From contig JASJOS010000002.1 in assembly GCA_030068525.1 (NCBI GenBank), positions 1 to 64,000 on the forward strand: 64,000 nt of DNA, in the 5' to 3' direction. Origin of the DNA: Xanthocytophaga flava. GTDB lineage: Bacteria > Bacteroidota > Bacteroidia > Cytophagales > 172606-1. Positions within the stretch are counted from its first letter, which is position 1, and each line of letters opens with the position of its first letter. The notes beneath the pieces were generated by a model that did not search any database, was not told where the DNA came from, and saw only the letters and a list, made by a program, of their open reading frames with translations. The position numbers were made by a program, and so were the translations under genes. Positions 18,679 to 28,156 of this stretch are shown here, in pieces.

Positions 18679-20901
18679 ATGTCTCATGTACCTCAATTAA
18701 TTATAGACCTGGCTTTGATCTTAGGTGCTGCTGGTGTCACTACTCTCTTATTTAAAGTTCTCAAACAACCTCTGGTATTAGGATATATTCTGGCTGGTGT
18801 ATTGGTAGGCCCTAACTTCTCACTATTTCCAACTATTACAGATATAGAAACCATTAGGATCTGGGCTGACATTGGAGTTATTTTTTTATTGTTTGGCCTG
18901 GGATTGGAGTTTAGTTTTAAGAAGCTGGTTGAGGTAGGAGGAACTTCATCCATAACAGGAATCTTTGAAGTAGGTGCTATGCTACTGCTCGGATATGGTA
19001 CCGGAAAACTACTTGGGTGGTCTCGAATGGATAGTTTATTTTTGGGTGGCATTATTGCCATTTCTTCTACTACCATTATAATTCGTGCATTTGAAGAACT
19101 AAATGTCAAAAGCCAGAAGTTTGCTGGATTAGTCTTTGGTATTCTGGTAATTGAAGATTTGGTTGCTATTTTGTTACTAGTATTGTTAAGTACATTAGCA
19201 GCTAGTCAGCAATTTGCTGGGATGCAATTGCTAACCTCTATATTAAAGCTGGCTTTCTTTTTAACAGTATGGTTTCTGGCTGGGATCTATCTGATTCCTA
19301 CATTTTTGCGTAAGATTCGTAAACATATGACAGATGAGATGCTGCTTGTCATTTCCATTGCATTGTGTTTGCTTATGGTAGTATTAGTTACAGAAGCAGG
19401 TTTTTCGGCTGCATTGGGGGCTTTTGTTATGGGGTCTATTCTGTCTGAAACGATCTTTGTCGAGAAGATCGAGCATATGATGCAGCCAGTGAAAAATCTG
19501 TTTGGTGCTGTATTCTTTGTATCTGTAGGTATGCTAATCGATTATCATATGTTGATTGAACATGCCGGTCCTATTATGCTTATTGCCGGAGTAGTTATAG
19601 TTGGGAAATCCCTCAATGTAACATTGGGAGCATTGATCTCCGGACAACCCTTAAAACAAGCTGTTCAGACAGGAATGAGTTTGACACAGATTGGTGAGTT
19701 TTCATTTATCATTGCAACTCTTGGATTAACTCTCAAAGTAACTAGTGATTTTTTATATCCTGTAGCGGTTGCTGTTTCTGCGGTCACCACTTTCACTACA
19801 CCTTATATGATCAGGCTGGCAGAGCCAGTATGTCACCAGATTGACAAATGGTTGCCTACACGATGGAGAGCATTTTTGAATAGTTATAGTTCTGGTACAC
19901 AAACAATAACTCATATTAGTGACTGGCAGGGTGTATTGAAAAATTTTGCTCAGATTATTATCCTTAACACAGTAGTTATTGTTGGCATTATCTTGTTGAC
20001 TACTTATTTTCTTACCGATGTGATCAAAACAAAACTGGTCGCTAACTCCTGGGGAAATGTAGTAACTGCTTTCATTGCTTTGACGCTAATGCTACCTTTT
20101 TTATGGGCATTGTCTGTACGTAGAATTCGTACCCATTCTTATAACGCACTTTGGTCAAACAGAATATTTAATCGTGGACCGCTAGTGGCTCTGGAGGCAG
20201 GACGGGTTATTATTGGCATTGTATTGGTTGGTTTTTTACTGGATCAGCTTTTCTCTCCGCTGATCGCCTTTGTTTCGGCAATATTATTGATAGGGGTGGT
20301 ACTCCCTCTGTTTACGCAACGATTACAGCAAACCTATGCCCGTATTGAAAAGAGGTTTCTTTATAATCTCACCGCAAAATCGCAGCCAGAAGAACTTGCT
20401 CCTGTTAAGTCACAATTACTTCCCTGGGATGCTCACCTGACTCAATTCGAAATTAGCCCTGACTCCCAGATTATCGGGCAAACATTAACAGAACTTGCTT
20501 TTCGTGAAAGATATGGAGTGAATGTGGCGCAAATTGAACGTGGCAGTAGAGTTATTCTCGCTCCCCGAGGCAATGAGCATGTTTATCCGGCTGATACCTT
20601 GACTGTTGTTGGAACAGATGCACAATTGAAACAATTCCGAACAGTTGTTGAACCATTGCAAAATAATCAGACTGTAGTAGTACCAGATGTAACATTAAAG
20701 CAGCTGGTAGTAGATAATAAATTTCCGTTTTTAGGTAAAAGCATAAGAGAGTCTCTTATACGTGAAAAAACCAAAGGTATTGTGATTGGTATTGAACGAA
20801 ATGGAAATCGTATCATTAATCCCGATCCATCTACTGTTTTTGAGAATGGTGATCTGATATGGCTGGCTGGAGAAAAACACGAGATTAAAAGTATTGAATA
20901 A
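18679..20901 (+). CDS. CPA2-family cation:proton antiporter with two RCK_C domains
   Basis: About 740 residues. A Na+/H+ exchanger-type membrane domain (about residues 1-390) contains the conserved motif VIEDLVAILLLVLL, with the acidic pair expected for the ion site. More helices follow to about 560. Two TrkA-C/RCK_C ligand-binding modules end the protein, about 580-660 (FEISPDSQIIGQTLTELAFRE) and 667-740 (FPFLGKSIRESLIREKTKG). No RCK_N/Rossmann domain is present, unlike KefB/KefC. The ORF extends to 18625, but MSHVPQLIIDLALIL at 18679 is the expected start. It likely exchanges K+ or Na+ for H+ under nucleotide or ligand control. Confidence 0.88.
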   Translation: MSHVPQLIIDLALILGAAGVTTLLFKVLKQPLVLGYILAGVLVGPNFSLFPTITDIETIRIWADIGVIFLLFGLGLEFSFKKLVEVGGTSSITGIFEVGAMLLLGYGTGKLLGWSRMDSLFLGGIIAISSTTIIIRAFEELNVKSQKFAGLVFGILVIEDLVAILLLVLLSTLAASQQFAGMQLLTSILKLAFFLTVWFLAGIYLIPTFLRKIRKHMTDEMLLVISIALCLLMVVLVTEAGFSAALGAFVMGSILSETIFVEKIEHMMQPVKNLFGAVFFVSVGMLIDYHMLIEHAGPIMLIAGVVIVGKSLNVTLGALISGQPLKQAVQTGMSLTQIGEFSFIIATLGLTLKVTSDFLYPVAVAVSAVTTFTTPYMIRLAEPVCHQIDKWLPTRWRAFLNSYSSGTQTITHISDWQGVLKNFAQIIILNTVVIVGIILLTTYFLTDVIKTKLVANSWGNVVTAFIALTLMLPFLWALSVRRIRTHSYNALWSNRIFNRGPLVALEAGRVIIGIVLVGFLLDQLFSPLIAFVSAILLIGVVLPLFTQRLQQTYARIEKRFLYNLTAKSQPEELAPVKSQLLPWDAHLTQFEISPDSQIIGQTLTELAFRERYGVNVAQIERGSRVILAPRGNEHVYPADTLTVVGTDAQLKQFRTVVEPLQNNQTVVVPDVTLKQLVVDNKFPFLGKSIRESLIREKTKGIVIGIERNGNRIINPDPSTVFENGDLIWLAGEKHEIKSIE

Positions 20902-20924
20902 TTGAAAAGATAATTGATTTATCG

Positions 20925-20965
20925 GGTATATGGTTCATTATAATATGCTGGATCATATACCTTTT
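20925..20965 (+). terminator. Hairpin terminator after the antiporter
   Basis: ggtatatg (20925-20932) pairs with catatacc (20954-20961), followed by tttt. The stem is moderate and the loop is long (21 nt). Confidence 0.5.
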
Positions 20966-21047
20966 AGCTACAGGGATTGTTAAAGTGTGTTTTTTTATCT
21001 TATCTTAGGGATTTGATTGAGGATTTTAACCTGTTCTTCTAAATATC

Positions 21048-21677
21048 TTGTTTGAGCCGATTCATACTACCCTAAATCAAAAAGAAGACAGTCTGCATGA
21101 TGACAGATTGCGGTGGCGTTCTTTTAAAGCAGGAAACAGGCAATCTTTCTCTTTTTTATATGAGAAATATTATTCTGTTTTGTATAATTATGGTTTTCAT
21201 CTGATTCAGGATAAGGATCTCGTAAAAGATTGTTTGCATGATCTGTTTTTCTACTTATGGACACATAAAGAACAGGTTGTAGAACCTAATTCTGTAAAAA
21301 GCTACTTATTTACTGCGTTTAAGCGTCGTCTTATAGATGCTTCCCAGAACAAAAAACGGTTTCTGTATAATCAACCTGAAACAGACTTTGAAATTATTGT
21401 TTCATTTGAACAGGAAATGGTTGATGAACAAACTCAGGCAGAAAATATTCAAAAGTTACAGCAGGCTATTAATCAGCTTACCAAACGCCAGCGGGAAGCT
21501 ATATTTTTGAGATATTTTGAAAACATGAGTTATGAAGAGATCGCCTCTGTAATGGAATGTGATATTAATTCATTATATGTATTGATGTCACGTGCTGTTG
21601 ACTCTCTTCGTAAGTCCTATTGCTGGCCAGTTTTCCTTCTCTGGATTTCTTCATTGCATCCTCACCATTCTATCTAA
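21048..21677 (+). CDS. ECF RNA polymerase sigma factor, FecI-like
   Basis: A 209-residue sigma factor of the FecI-like Bacteroidota type. Region 2 runs about residues 28-100 (GNRQSFSFLYEKYYSVLYNYG, DCLHDLFFYLW) and region 4 about 140-195 (LTKRQREAIFLRYFENMSYEEIASVM). No ATG is available near the N terminus. The first NTG after the upstream in-frame stop (21027) is TTG at 21048, so a TTG start is likely. It precedes FecR (170 bp gap), SusC with an STN domain, and SusD. This is the standard order for trans-envelope signalling that controls outer-membrane uptake. Confidence 0.9.
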   Translation: MFEPIHTTLNQKEDSLHDDRLRWRSFKAGNRQSFSFLYEKYYSVLYNYGFHLIQDKDLVKDCLHDLFFYLWTHKEQVVEPNSVKSYLFTAFKRRLIDASQNKKRFLYNQPETDFEIIVSFEQEMVDEQTQAENIQKLQQAINQLTKRQREAIFLRYFENMSYEEIASVMECDINSLYVLMSRAVDSLRKSYCWPVFLLWISSLHPHHSI

Positions 21678-21847
21678 TCTTATTGGTTACATCATCCTAG
21701 CAAGGGTTGATTGGAGAACTTTGTCCTTACAAAAGCTCACTTATGGGCTGAAATTCTTTGAATTAGACAATCTCAAAAAAAAATATATTTTTTTGTTAAG
21801 AAAACGAAGGTTCTTCCGTCTATAAGGAAAATAGCAGATTATTCTTC

Positions 21848-22858
21848 ATGAATTACCAAAACTATACCTCACAGGATTTTATTCTTGATGATTATTTTAT
21901 TGAATGGGTGCTTAAACCAAATGTTGCTACAAACCTCTATTGGCAGAACTGGTTGAGTGAACATCCGGAAAAACAGAAGGATGTAAATGAAGCAAGATCT
22001 TTCCTGTTGCAGATGAAGTTTACGAGATATGAACTCCCACCAAATGAATATGAAAAAGAAGGCTTACAGTTACAAAATGATATTGAAGAGTTTGAGCGTA
22101 GAAGATCCTTGTCTCTGGGAAGATCTGTGAAAAGATACTGGATAGGAATTGCGGCTTCGATTGCGTTATGTCTTGTTGTTATTGCAAGCTTGTATCTAAA
22201 GAATACTTATACAAAAATTACCATTCAAACACCATACGGTCAAATCCGGAAAGTGACATTGACCGATCAGTCTGTAGTTACATTAAATGCAAATTCAATT
22301 CTAACCTATACTAAAGACTGGAATGGCAGCTCGGATCGGGAAGTTTGGTTACAGGGAGAGGCTTTCTTTGAAGTAACCAAAAAAGATAAGAAACAACGAT
22401 TTATTGTACATACACAAGCTTTGGATGTACAGGTAGTTGGTACCAGGTTTAATGTCAGTGATCGTAAAGAGAATACCCAGGTAGTTCTTAATGAAGGTAA
22501 AGTTCTCTTAAATCGTCATACTGTACTGAGCGATACGGTTATTCCTATGCAGGTGGGTGATTTGATAGAGTTCTCGGAACGGAGTAAAAATTTTCGAAAG
22601 AAGAATGTAAGACCTGATGTCTATAGTTCATGGAAAAATCATGAATGGATATTGGAAGAGATGTCTTTGCGGGAAGTAGCATTTAAGATTGAAGATACTT
22701 ATGGTGTTAAGGTAATAATAAAAGATCCTGCAATTGCTCGTCAGGTAGTGACAGGAGTAGTTCCAACAGAAAGCCTCGACGTCCTATTAGATGCATTAGA
22801 GGCAGCATTTAACATACGAATTATTCATAAATCTAACCAAATTTTTATTCAAGCCTGA
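21848..22858 (+). CDS. FecR-family anti-sigma factor
   Basis: A 336-residue single-pass inner-membrane protein. A cytoplasmic N-terminal segment (1-95) binds sigma by family analogy. One TM helix lies near 98-117 (YWIGIAASIALCLVVIASLYL). The periplasmic FecR domain includes TPYGQIRKVTLTDQS and VWLQGEAFFEVTK (about residues 125-240). The C-terminal DUF4974-type domain (about 265-335; LREVAFKIEDTYGVKV) is expected to contact the STN domain of the SusC-like receptor. It lies between the sigma gene and susC, in the same orientation. Confidence 0.93.
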   Translation: MNYQNYTSQDFILDDYFIEWVLKPNVATNLYWQNWLSEHPEKQKDVNEARSFLLQMKFTRYELPPNEYEKEGLQLQNDIEEFERRRSLSLGRSVKRYWIGIAASIALCLVVIASLYLKNTYTKITIQTPYGQIRKVTLTDQSVVTLNANSILTYTKDWNGSSDREVWLQGEAFFEVTKKDKKQRFIVHTQALDVQVVGTRFNVSDRKENTQVVLNEGKVLLNRHTVLSDTVIPMQVGDLIEFSERSKNFRKKNVRPDVYSSWKNHEWILEEMSLREVAFKIEDTYGVKVIIKDPAIARQVVTGVVPTESLDVLLDALEAAFNIRIIHKSNQIFIQA

Positions 22859-22898
22859 TTTAGCTTCCTTTTTCTACAAACCCAATAAACTCTAGCGA

Positions 22899-25800
22899 AT
22901 GATGAACCTTTTTACGCATTTTACCCGAATATTATTCGGGGTGGCAGGACTTTGCCTATGCCTGACGGAAACCATAGCTCAAGAAATGGTTTCGGCACAT
23001 GTAGTCTCCATGCGAACAGCCACTCAAACAACCTATCGATCATTAAAGTCAGTTCTGGACGAACTAAAATCATCCAAAGGTATCTACTATATGTTTAACA
23101 GTGTCTATTTGAAAGATAAACCTGTAACAGTAGAGTATAATAAAAAAGACCGTATCGAAGCTATACTCTCAAAGGTATTAACACCTTCAGGTCTTACTTT
23201 CCGCAAAGTCGGAGATATTTATGTCATTATTGATGAAAAGGAGCAAAAGATAGACAAAGTTGTACAACGCCAAATTACCAAATCCGCTTTCGTTTCTTCA
23301 GAACAACTGGAAGCGGATATAAAGAGAATCTCGGGGCGGATGGAGATGACACCACTTGTACATGTGGTTGCTTTTACCATTACAGGTAGAGTTACCAGCG
23401 AAACAGATGAGCCGTTACCAGGAGTGAATGTTGTACTGAAGGAAACTACAGTTGGAGCTATGACTGATAATGATGGTAAATTTAGCCTGGCTATACCTGA
23501 TGATCAGACTAATGGGACGCTAGTGTTTTCTTCCATTGGATATATTCGGGAAGAGGTACCTATCAATAACCGGGCAGTAATCAACCTGTCTTTGGTTCCT
23601 GACCTGAAAACACTAAATGAAGTAGTTGTAATAGGATATGGGACACAGCGAAAAGAAGAGGTAACTTCAGCAGTAGCTTCTGTTAAAGCTGCAGAGTTCA
23701 GACAATCTGGAGCCCGTAATGCACTTGATCTGGTACAAGGTAAAGTAGCAGGTCTTACAGTAACCCGGAGTGGAACTAATCCTAACTCTGGTGTGTCATT
23801 GCAAATTCGAGGAGTAAACTCTTTGCGAGGTGATCAGCAACCTTTGGTAGTTATTGATGGTATACCTGGAGGTAATTTAGATTTGTTGCAACAAGATGAT
23901 ATTGAGTCTATCGATGTGTTGAAAGATGGTTCAGCAGCAGCTATTTATGGTACTCGTGCCAATGGGGGTGTAATACTTGTGACAACCAAACGAGGCAAAG
24001 CAGGTCCTGCCCAATTTGATTATAGTACATATTTTCGTAAAGAGTATGTACGTAATCGCCCTGACTTTCTAAATGCGTCAGAATATCGCCAGAAAATAGC
24101 TGAAGGATTGCGTGAAACAGATTATGGGTATTCAACAGATTTTTATGATTTGCTGATTAATCATAGTAATCTGACTCAGAACCACAATCTGGCTATGTCT
24201 GGTGGTTCTAAGAATACAACTTATCGGGCTAGTATTTATTATCTTGATCTTCAGGGCGTTTCTAAAGCAAATGGACGTACCCAGTATGGAGGAAGAGTAA
24301 GTCTTAATCAAACTGGTCTTAACGATCGTCTGACTGCTCAGTTTAATCTGGCTACCAATTTTAATCGTGCCAATCTATTGGGCGGGGGAGGATGGGAAAG
24401 CTCTCTGACTAAAAATCCAACATTATCTGTGTATAACCCTGATGGAACTTATTACTTCGAACAAACTAGTACCAATGAAGTAGCAAGGTTGGCACAGGAA
24501 ACAAGTCACAGACAACAACAAACTACTTCTATCGATGGCAAACTGTCATTGGATATTATCAGAGGTTTACGTGCTTCTATCTTTGGCGCATTGCAGCGTG
24601 ATAATATGCTAGATGGAGAGTATCGTACACTTGATTCTGAATTCTCTCTTGAAAATGATATTTATAAAGGTGGTGGATATGCGTCTCGATATGCTTATCA
24701 AAGCAATAGTTACACTTTAGAACCTACTATTAGCTATAACAGAACAATTAATAATTTCCATTCTATCAGTGCTGTAGGTGGCTATAGTTATCAATATTTT
24801 GTAGAAGAAAATTTCTGGGGTGATAACTATGGATTTGTAAACGATATTTTTGAAGAAAATAACTTGGGAACAGGAAATCAATTGTCATTGGGAAAAGCAG
24901 GTCTTGGTAGTGGTAAAGGTGATAACAAACTGATTGCATTCTTTGGACGGGTTAACTATTCATATGAAGACAAATACATGTTATCCCTGATTCTGCGGCG
25001 TGAAGGTTCCTCCCGTTTTGGTGCAAATAACAAATGGGGTAATTTCCCTGCTGTATCTGCTGGCTGGAATATTAGCAAGGAAAATTTTATGAAAAATATA
25101 AGCTTCCTAAATTCTCTGAAGATAAGAGCAGGTTATGGTGTTACAGGTAATCAGGGCATTCCAAATTATAGCTCTCTTGTAACCCTTAGTGGGGGTGGCC
25201 TTTATGTTTTTCCTGATGGTCAATGGCGTCAGACATATGGTCCAGACAGAAACCCTAATCCTAATCTGAGATGGGAGAAGAAAAAAGAGCTAAATCTGGG
25301 TATTGATTTCGCAGTATTAAACAGTCGTGTGAGTGGTTCTATTGATATATATGAACGACGTATAGAAGATTTGCTGGATGATTACACTTCTCAACTTCCT
25401 CCATTTATCCGTGAAAATATCTTTACTAATGTTGGTACAATATCCAATAAAGGTATTGAACTGGCATTGAGTGCAACCCCTATTAAAAATGGTGATTTTA
25501 GCTGGGTAATTGATGCTACTGCCAGTACCGGCAGTAACAAAATGGTTAGCTTCTCAAATGAAGTATTTAAAGCCCAGTTTCGGGAATATGGATCAATAGG
25601 CGGATATGGTGCTCTTGGAAATGCTGTACGTACATTTGAAGGTGGGGCATTAGGTAATTTCTATGGGAAACGCTTTGCTGGATTTGATGAAAATGGTAAA
25701 TGGCTATTCTATAATCGTAATGGCGAAAAAGTTCCTTTTAGCGAAATCAATACTGGCTCTAATCTGGAAACGACCGATTTAGCTGTTATTGGCAATGCTA

Positions 25801-26249
25801 TACCAAAGTATTATGCTTCGCTAACAAATACCCTGACATATAAAAACCTTAGTTTACGCTTTTTCTTTAGAGGTAGATTTAAATATGATATCTTGAATAC
25901 AATGGATATTTCCTATGGTAATCAGATATCTAAAACTAATCTGTTGAAGAATGCATTTGGAAAACATGCTCAGATCAATGATACATATCAATATTCAGAT
26001 TATTATCTGGAAAAAGGCGGTTTTGTCAAACTGGATGAAGTCACATTAAGCTATACATTCAAGTTAAAAACACCATATATTCGTAACCTGCGTCTGTATG
26101 TGACTGGATCAAACCTGGCTGTATTTACAAAATATACAGGTAATGATCCAGACTATGTAAGTGATACTGGCTTGGGACCAGGTATTGATGGAAGAGATAT
26201 GTATCCTAATACACGCTCCTTTCTGATAGGACTCAATGCAGGATTTTAA
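22899..26249 (+). CDS. SusC/RagA-type TonB-linked outer-membrane transporter with STN domain
   Basis: An 1116-residue receptor. The signal peptide ends near residue 28. An STN (secretin/TonB short N-terminal) domain spans about 45-115. A CarboxypepD_reg-like domain spans about 159-240 (ITGRVTSETDEPLPGVNV ... FSSIGY). Then come the VVVIGYGTQRKEEVTSAV segment typical of SusC-type proteins, the plug (GVNSLRGDQQPLVVIDG, VLKDGSAAAIYGTRANGG) and a 22-strand beta-barrel to the C terminus. STN-bearing SusC proteins couple ligand uptake to the FecR/sigma pair encoded just upstream. The substrate is probably a glycan or peptide, but no linked enzyme defines it. ATG 22902 is an equally good start. Confidence 0.95.
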   Translation: MMNLFTHFTRILFGVAGLCLCLTETIAQEMVSAHVVSMRTATQTTYRSLKSVLDELKSSKGIYYMFNSVYLKDKPVTVEYNKKDRIEAILSKVLTPSGLTFRKVGDIYVIIDEKEQKIDKVVQRQITKSAFVSSEQLEADIKRISGRMEMTPLVHVVAFTITGRVTSETDEPLPGVNVVLKETTVGAMTDNDGKFSLAIPDDQTNGTLVFSSIGYIREEVPINNRAVINLSLVPDLKTLNEVVVIGYGTQRKEEVTSAVASVKAAEFRQSGARNALDLVQGKVAGLTVTRSGTNPNSGVSLQIRGVNSLRGDQQPLVVIDGIPGGNLDLLQQDDIESIDVLKDGSAAAIYGTRANGGVILVTTKRGKAGPAQFDYSTYFRKEYVRNRPDFLNASEYRQKIAEGLRETDYGYSTDFYDLLINHSNLTQNHNLAMSGGSKNTTYRASIYYLDLQGVSKANGRTQYGGRVSLNQTGLNDRLTAQFNLATNFNRANLLGGGGWESSLTKNPTLSVYNPDGTYYFEQTSTNEVARLAQETSHRQQQTTSIDGKLSLDIIRGLRASIFGALQRDNMLDGEYRTLDSEFSLENDIYKGGGYASRYAYQSNSYTLEPTISYNRTINNFHSISAVGGYSYQYFVEENFWGDNYGFVNDIFEENNLGTGNQLSLGKAGLGSGKGDNKLIAFFGRVNYSYEDKYMLSLILRREGSSRFGANNKWGNFPAVSAGWNISKENFMKNISFLNSLKIRAGYGVTGNQGIPNYSSLVTLSGGGLYVFPDGQWRQTYGPDRNPNPNLRWEKKKELNLGIDFAVLNSRVSGSIDIYERRIEDLLDDYTSQLPPFIRENIFTNVGTISNKGIELALSATPIKNGDFSWVIDATASTGSNKMVSFSNEVFKAQFREYGSIGGYGALGNAVRTFEGGALGNFYGKRFAGFDENGKWLFYNRNGEKVPFSEINTGSNLETTDLAVIGNAIPKYYASLTNTLTYKNLSLRFFFRGRFKYDILNTMDISYGNQISKTNLLKNAFGKHAQINDTYQYSDYYLEKGGFVKLDEVTLSYTFKLKTPYIRNLRLYVTGSNLAVFTKYTGNDPDYVSDTGLGPGIDGRDMYPNTRSFLIGLNAGF

Positions 26250-26273
26250 CACACTAAACAAACCTACTTAGCG

Positions 26274-27914
26274 ATGAAAAACCTAACCCGAATTATACTA
26301 CTATCCTTTTTGCTCATGGCTGCAAATGCCTGTACCAATCTGGATGAAAATATTTATGATCGACTGGTTACTGAGAACTTTTACAACAATAAGAACGAAG
26401 TTTTGTCTGCCGTACTCAGGCCTTATACTCACGCCAACGCGTGGGCTACACCAGGACAAAGTGGATGGTGGCGTTTGAGTGAATTATCTGCTGATCAATT
26501 GGCTTGGCCGGTTAAGGGACGTCATGGGCAGGATGGAGGTGTATGGATTCGTTTACATGGACATACCTGGACACCTGATGACTCATTTGTATGGAATGCC
26601 TGGAGACTGACATGGTGGGGTTTGGGCTTATGTACTGATCCAATAGAGAATCTGGAAAAACGGGATATCTCACAAATGGGTATTACGCAGGAAGAGAAAG
26701 ATGCTTATATAGCAGAGCTAAAGCTTCTGAGAGCATTTCACTATCTGAAGCTGATGGATTTGTATGGTAATATTCCTATTGTAACTAAAGTAGGAGAGCC
26801 ATTAAGTCCTCCTACAGAAGCTCGGATAGATGTCTTTAACTTCATTGAAAAAGAGATTAAAGATAATATTGATAAGGCTCCTGTTTTATCTTCTTCTATG
26901 ATAGGTCGTATGTCTCAGGCGGGTGGTTATGCCATGCTGGTAGAGTTGTATCTGAATGCTGAAGTATGGACTGGTACAGCGCGGTGGGATGATTGTATTG
27001 CGGCTGCCGATAAACTGATTTCAGGCGCTGCTGGTGGACAAAACGGGGCAACAGCCCTTGATCCAAATCTTACGGATACGTTTATACCTACCAATAATTT
27101 ATCTAAAGAAATCCTGTTTTCAATTGCCTATGAATTTCAGACAGCAACCTTTCAGCCACAATGGCCTGGAGATTTTTTCCACTTTAATCAACGATTCATT
27201 TATGGAGGTGCTCGTAACGGAAATGATGGTGTGGTTGTAATTCCAGGAGTATATACTACGTTCAAGGATGCAGACAAACGTAAAAAGGAATGGATACTAG
27301 AAGGTCCTCAGATGCGATATGATGATCCTACTCAGCCTGTATTAGGTGGAGCTGGTAACGAATATGAAAATCAACCACTGGTGTTTGTAGATAACATTCG
27401 TCAGAATAAGAAGCTACAAGCAGGGCAAGACCCCAACACATTGACATCTGATATGAATTCTGGTGAAGAAAACAGTGGCGTTCGTTTTAATAAATATAAA
27501 CTGGGGCCATCTACAGATCCGAAATACAATAGTACCGATTGGGCCATTTATCGCTTATCCTGGATTTATTTTGCCAAAGCAGAAGCCATGATGCGAAAAA
27601 ACAATGGTGCTGCTAATGCAGATGCAGTGGAATTAATAAATAGTGTTAAAAAGCGTGCTTTTGCAGATGCAGATTGGGCTACAGAAGCTTATACTACTGC
27701 AACCCTGACATTGGATGAGTTACTGGCTGAAAGAGGACGTGAGTTTATCTTTGAAGGATACCGTCGTCAGGATCTTATCCGGTTTAATAAGTTTACTACA
27801 GGTACCTGGTGGGATCATCAGGCTTCTGCAGCAACCAAAGCCCTTTTCCCAATTCCTCAACAACAGATTTCTTTGAATGAGAATCTGGTACAGAATCCTG
27901 GTTATAGTCAATAA
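26274..27914 (+). CDS. SusD/RagB-type nutrient-binding outer-membrane lipoprotein
   Basis: A 546-residue lipoprotein with the signal peptide and lipobox in MKNLTRIILLSFLLMAANAC (Cys20). The N-terminal SusD-like and C-terminal RagB/SusD folds carry family motifs such as AELKLLRAFHYLKLMDLYGNIPIV (about residue 145) and DELLAERGREFIFEGYRRQDLIRF (about 482-505). It begins 24 bp after susC and forms the lid of the SusCD complex. A strong terminator ends the transcript right after it, so the operon has no downstream hydrolase. Confidence 0.95.
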   Translation: MKNLTRIILLSFLLMAANACTNLDENIYDRLVTENFYNNKNEVLSAVLRPYTHANAWATPGQSGWWRLSELSADQLAWPVKGRHGQDGGVWIRLHGHTWTPDDSFVWNAWRLTWWGLGLCTDPIENLEKRDISQMGITQEEKDAYIAELKLLRAFHYLKLMDLYGNIPIVTKVGEPLSPPTEARIDVFNFIEKEIKDNIDKAPVLSSSMIGRMSQAGGYAMLVELYLNAEVWTGTARWDDCIAAADKLISGAAGGQNGATALDPNLTDTFIPTNNLSKEILFSIAYEFQTATFQPQWPGDFFHFNQRFIYGGARNGNDGVVVIPGVYTTFKDADKRKKEWILEGPQMRYDDPTQPVLGGAGNEYENQPLVFVDNIRQNKKLQAGQDPNTLTSDMNSGEENSGVRFNKYKLGPSTDPKYNSTDWAIYRLSWIYFAKAEAMMRKNNGAANADAVELINSVKKRAFADADWATEAYTTATLTLDELLAERGREFIFEGYRRQDLIRFNKFTTGTWWDHQASAATKALFPIPQQQISLNENLVQNPGYSQ

Positions 27915-27937
27915 ACAATAGTAAGAATTTATCCTTA

Positions 27938-27989
27938 TCGCCTGTACTGTTCTGGTATTTACCAGACCAGTGCAGGCGATTGGTTTTTT
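27938..27989 (+). terminator. Strong Rho-independent terminator after susD
   Basis: Arms 27938-27957 and 27960-27979 pair over up to 20 bp with one wobble and one mismatch (tcgcctg ... caggcga), followed by ttggtttttt. This is a clear end to the SusCD transcript. Confidence 0.88.
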
Positions 27990-28156
27990 AAAAGCAGATA
28001 ATTAGCAATCTCTATTGTCTTTCAATATGTTCTAACAATTTCACTCTCTGAGGATTTTACTGTATTTATAGAGGTTTTTGAAAAAAGATGCAACTATACC
28101 TGTTTGGTTAGTGTATATTTAGAAGGGAAGAAATAATACAATAAGAGTCTGCAGTT

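Noticed and set aside
28030-28076. TTCTAACAA and TTACTGTA before the Bcr/CflA gene, similar to the tolC upstream region
   Set aside because: Only one TTCTAA hexamer is present and it is not repeated at 11-bp steps, so a shared operator is not supported.
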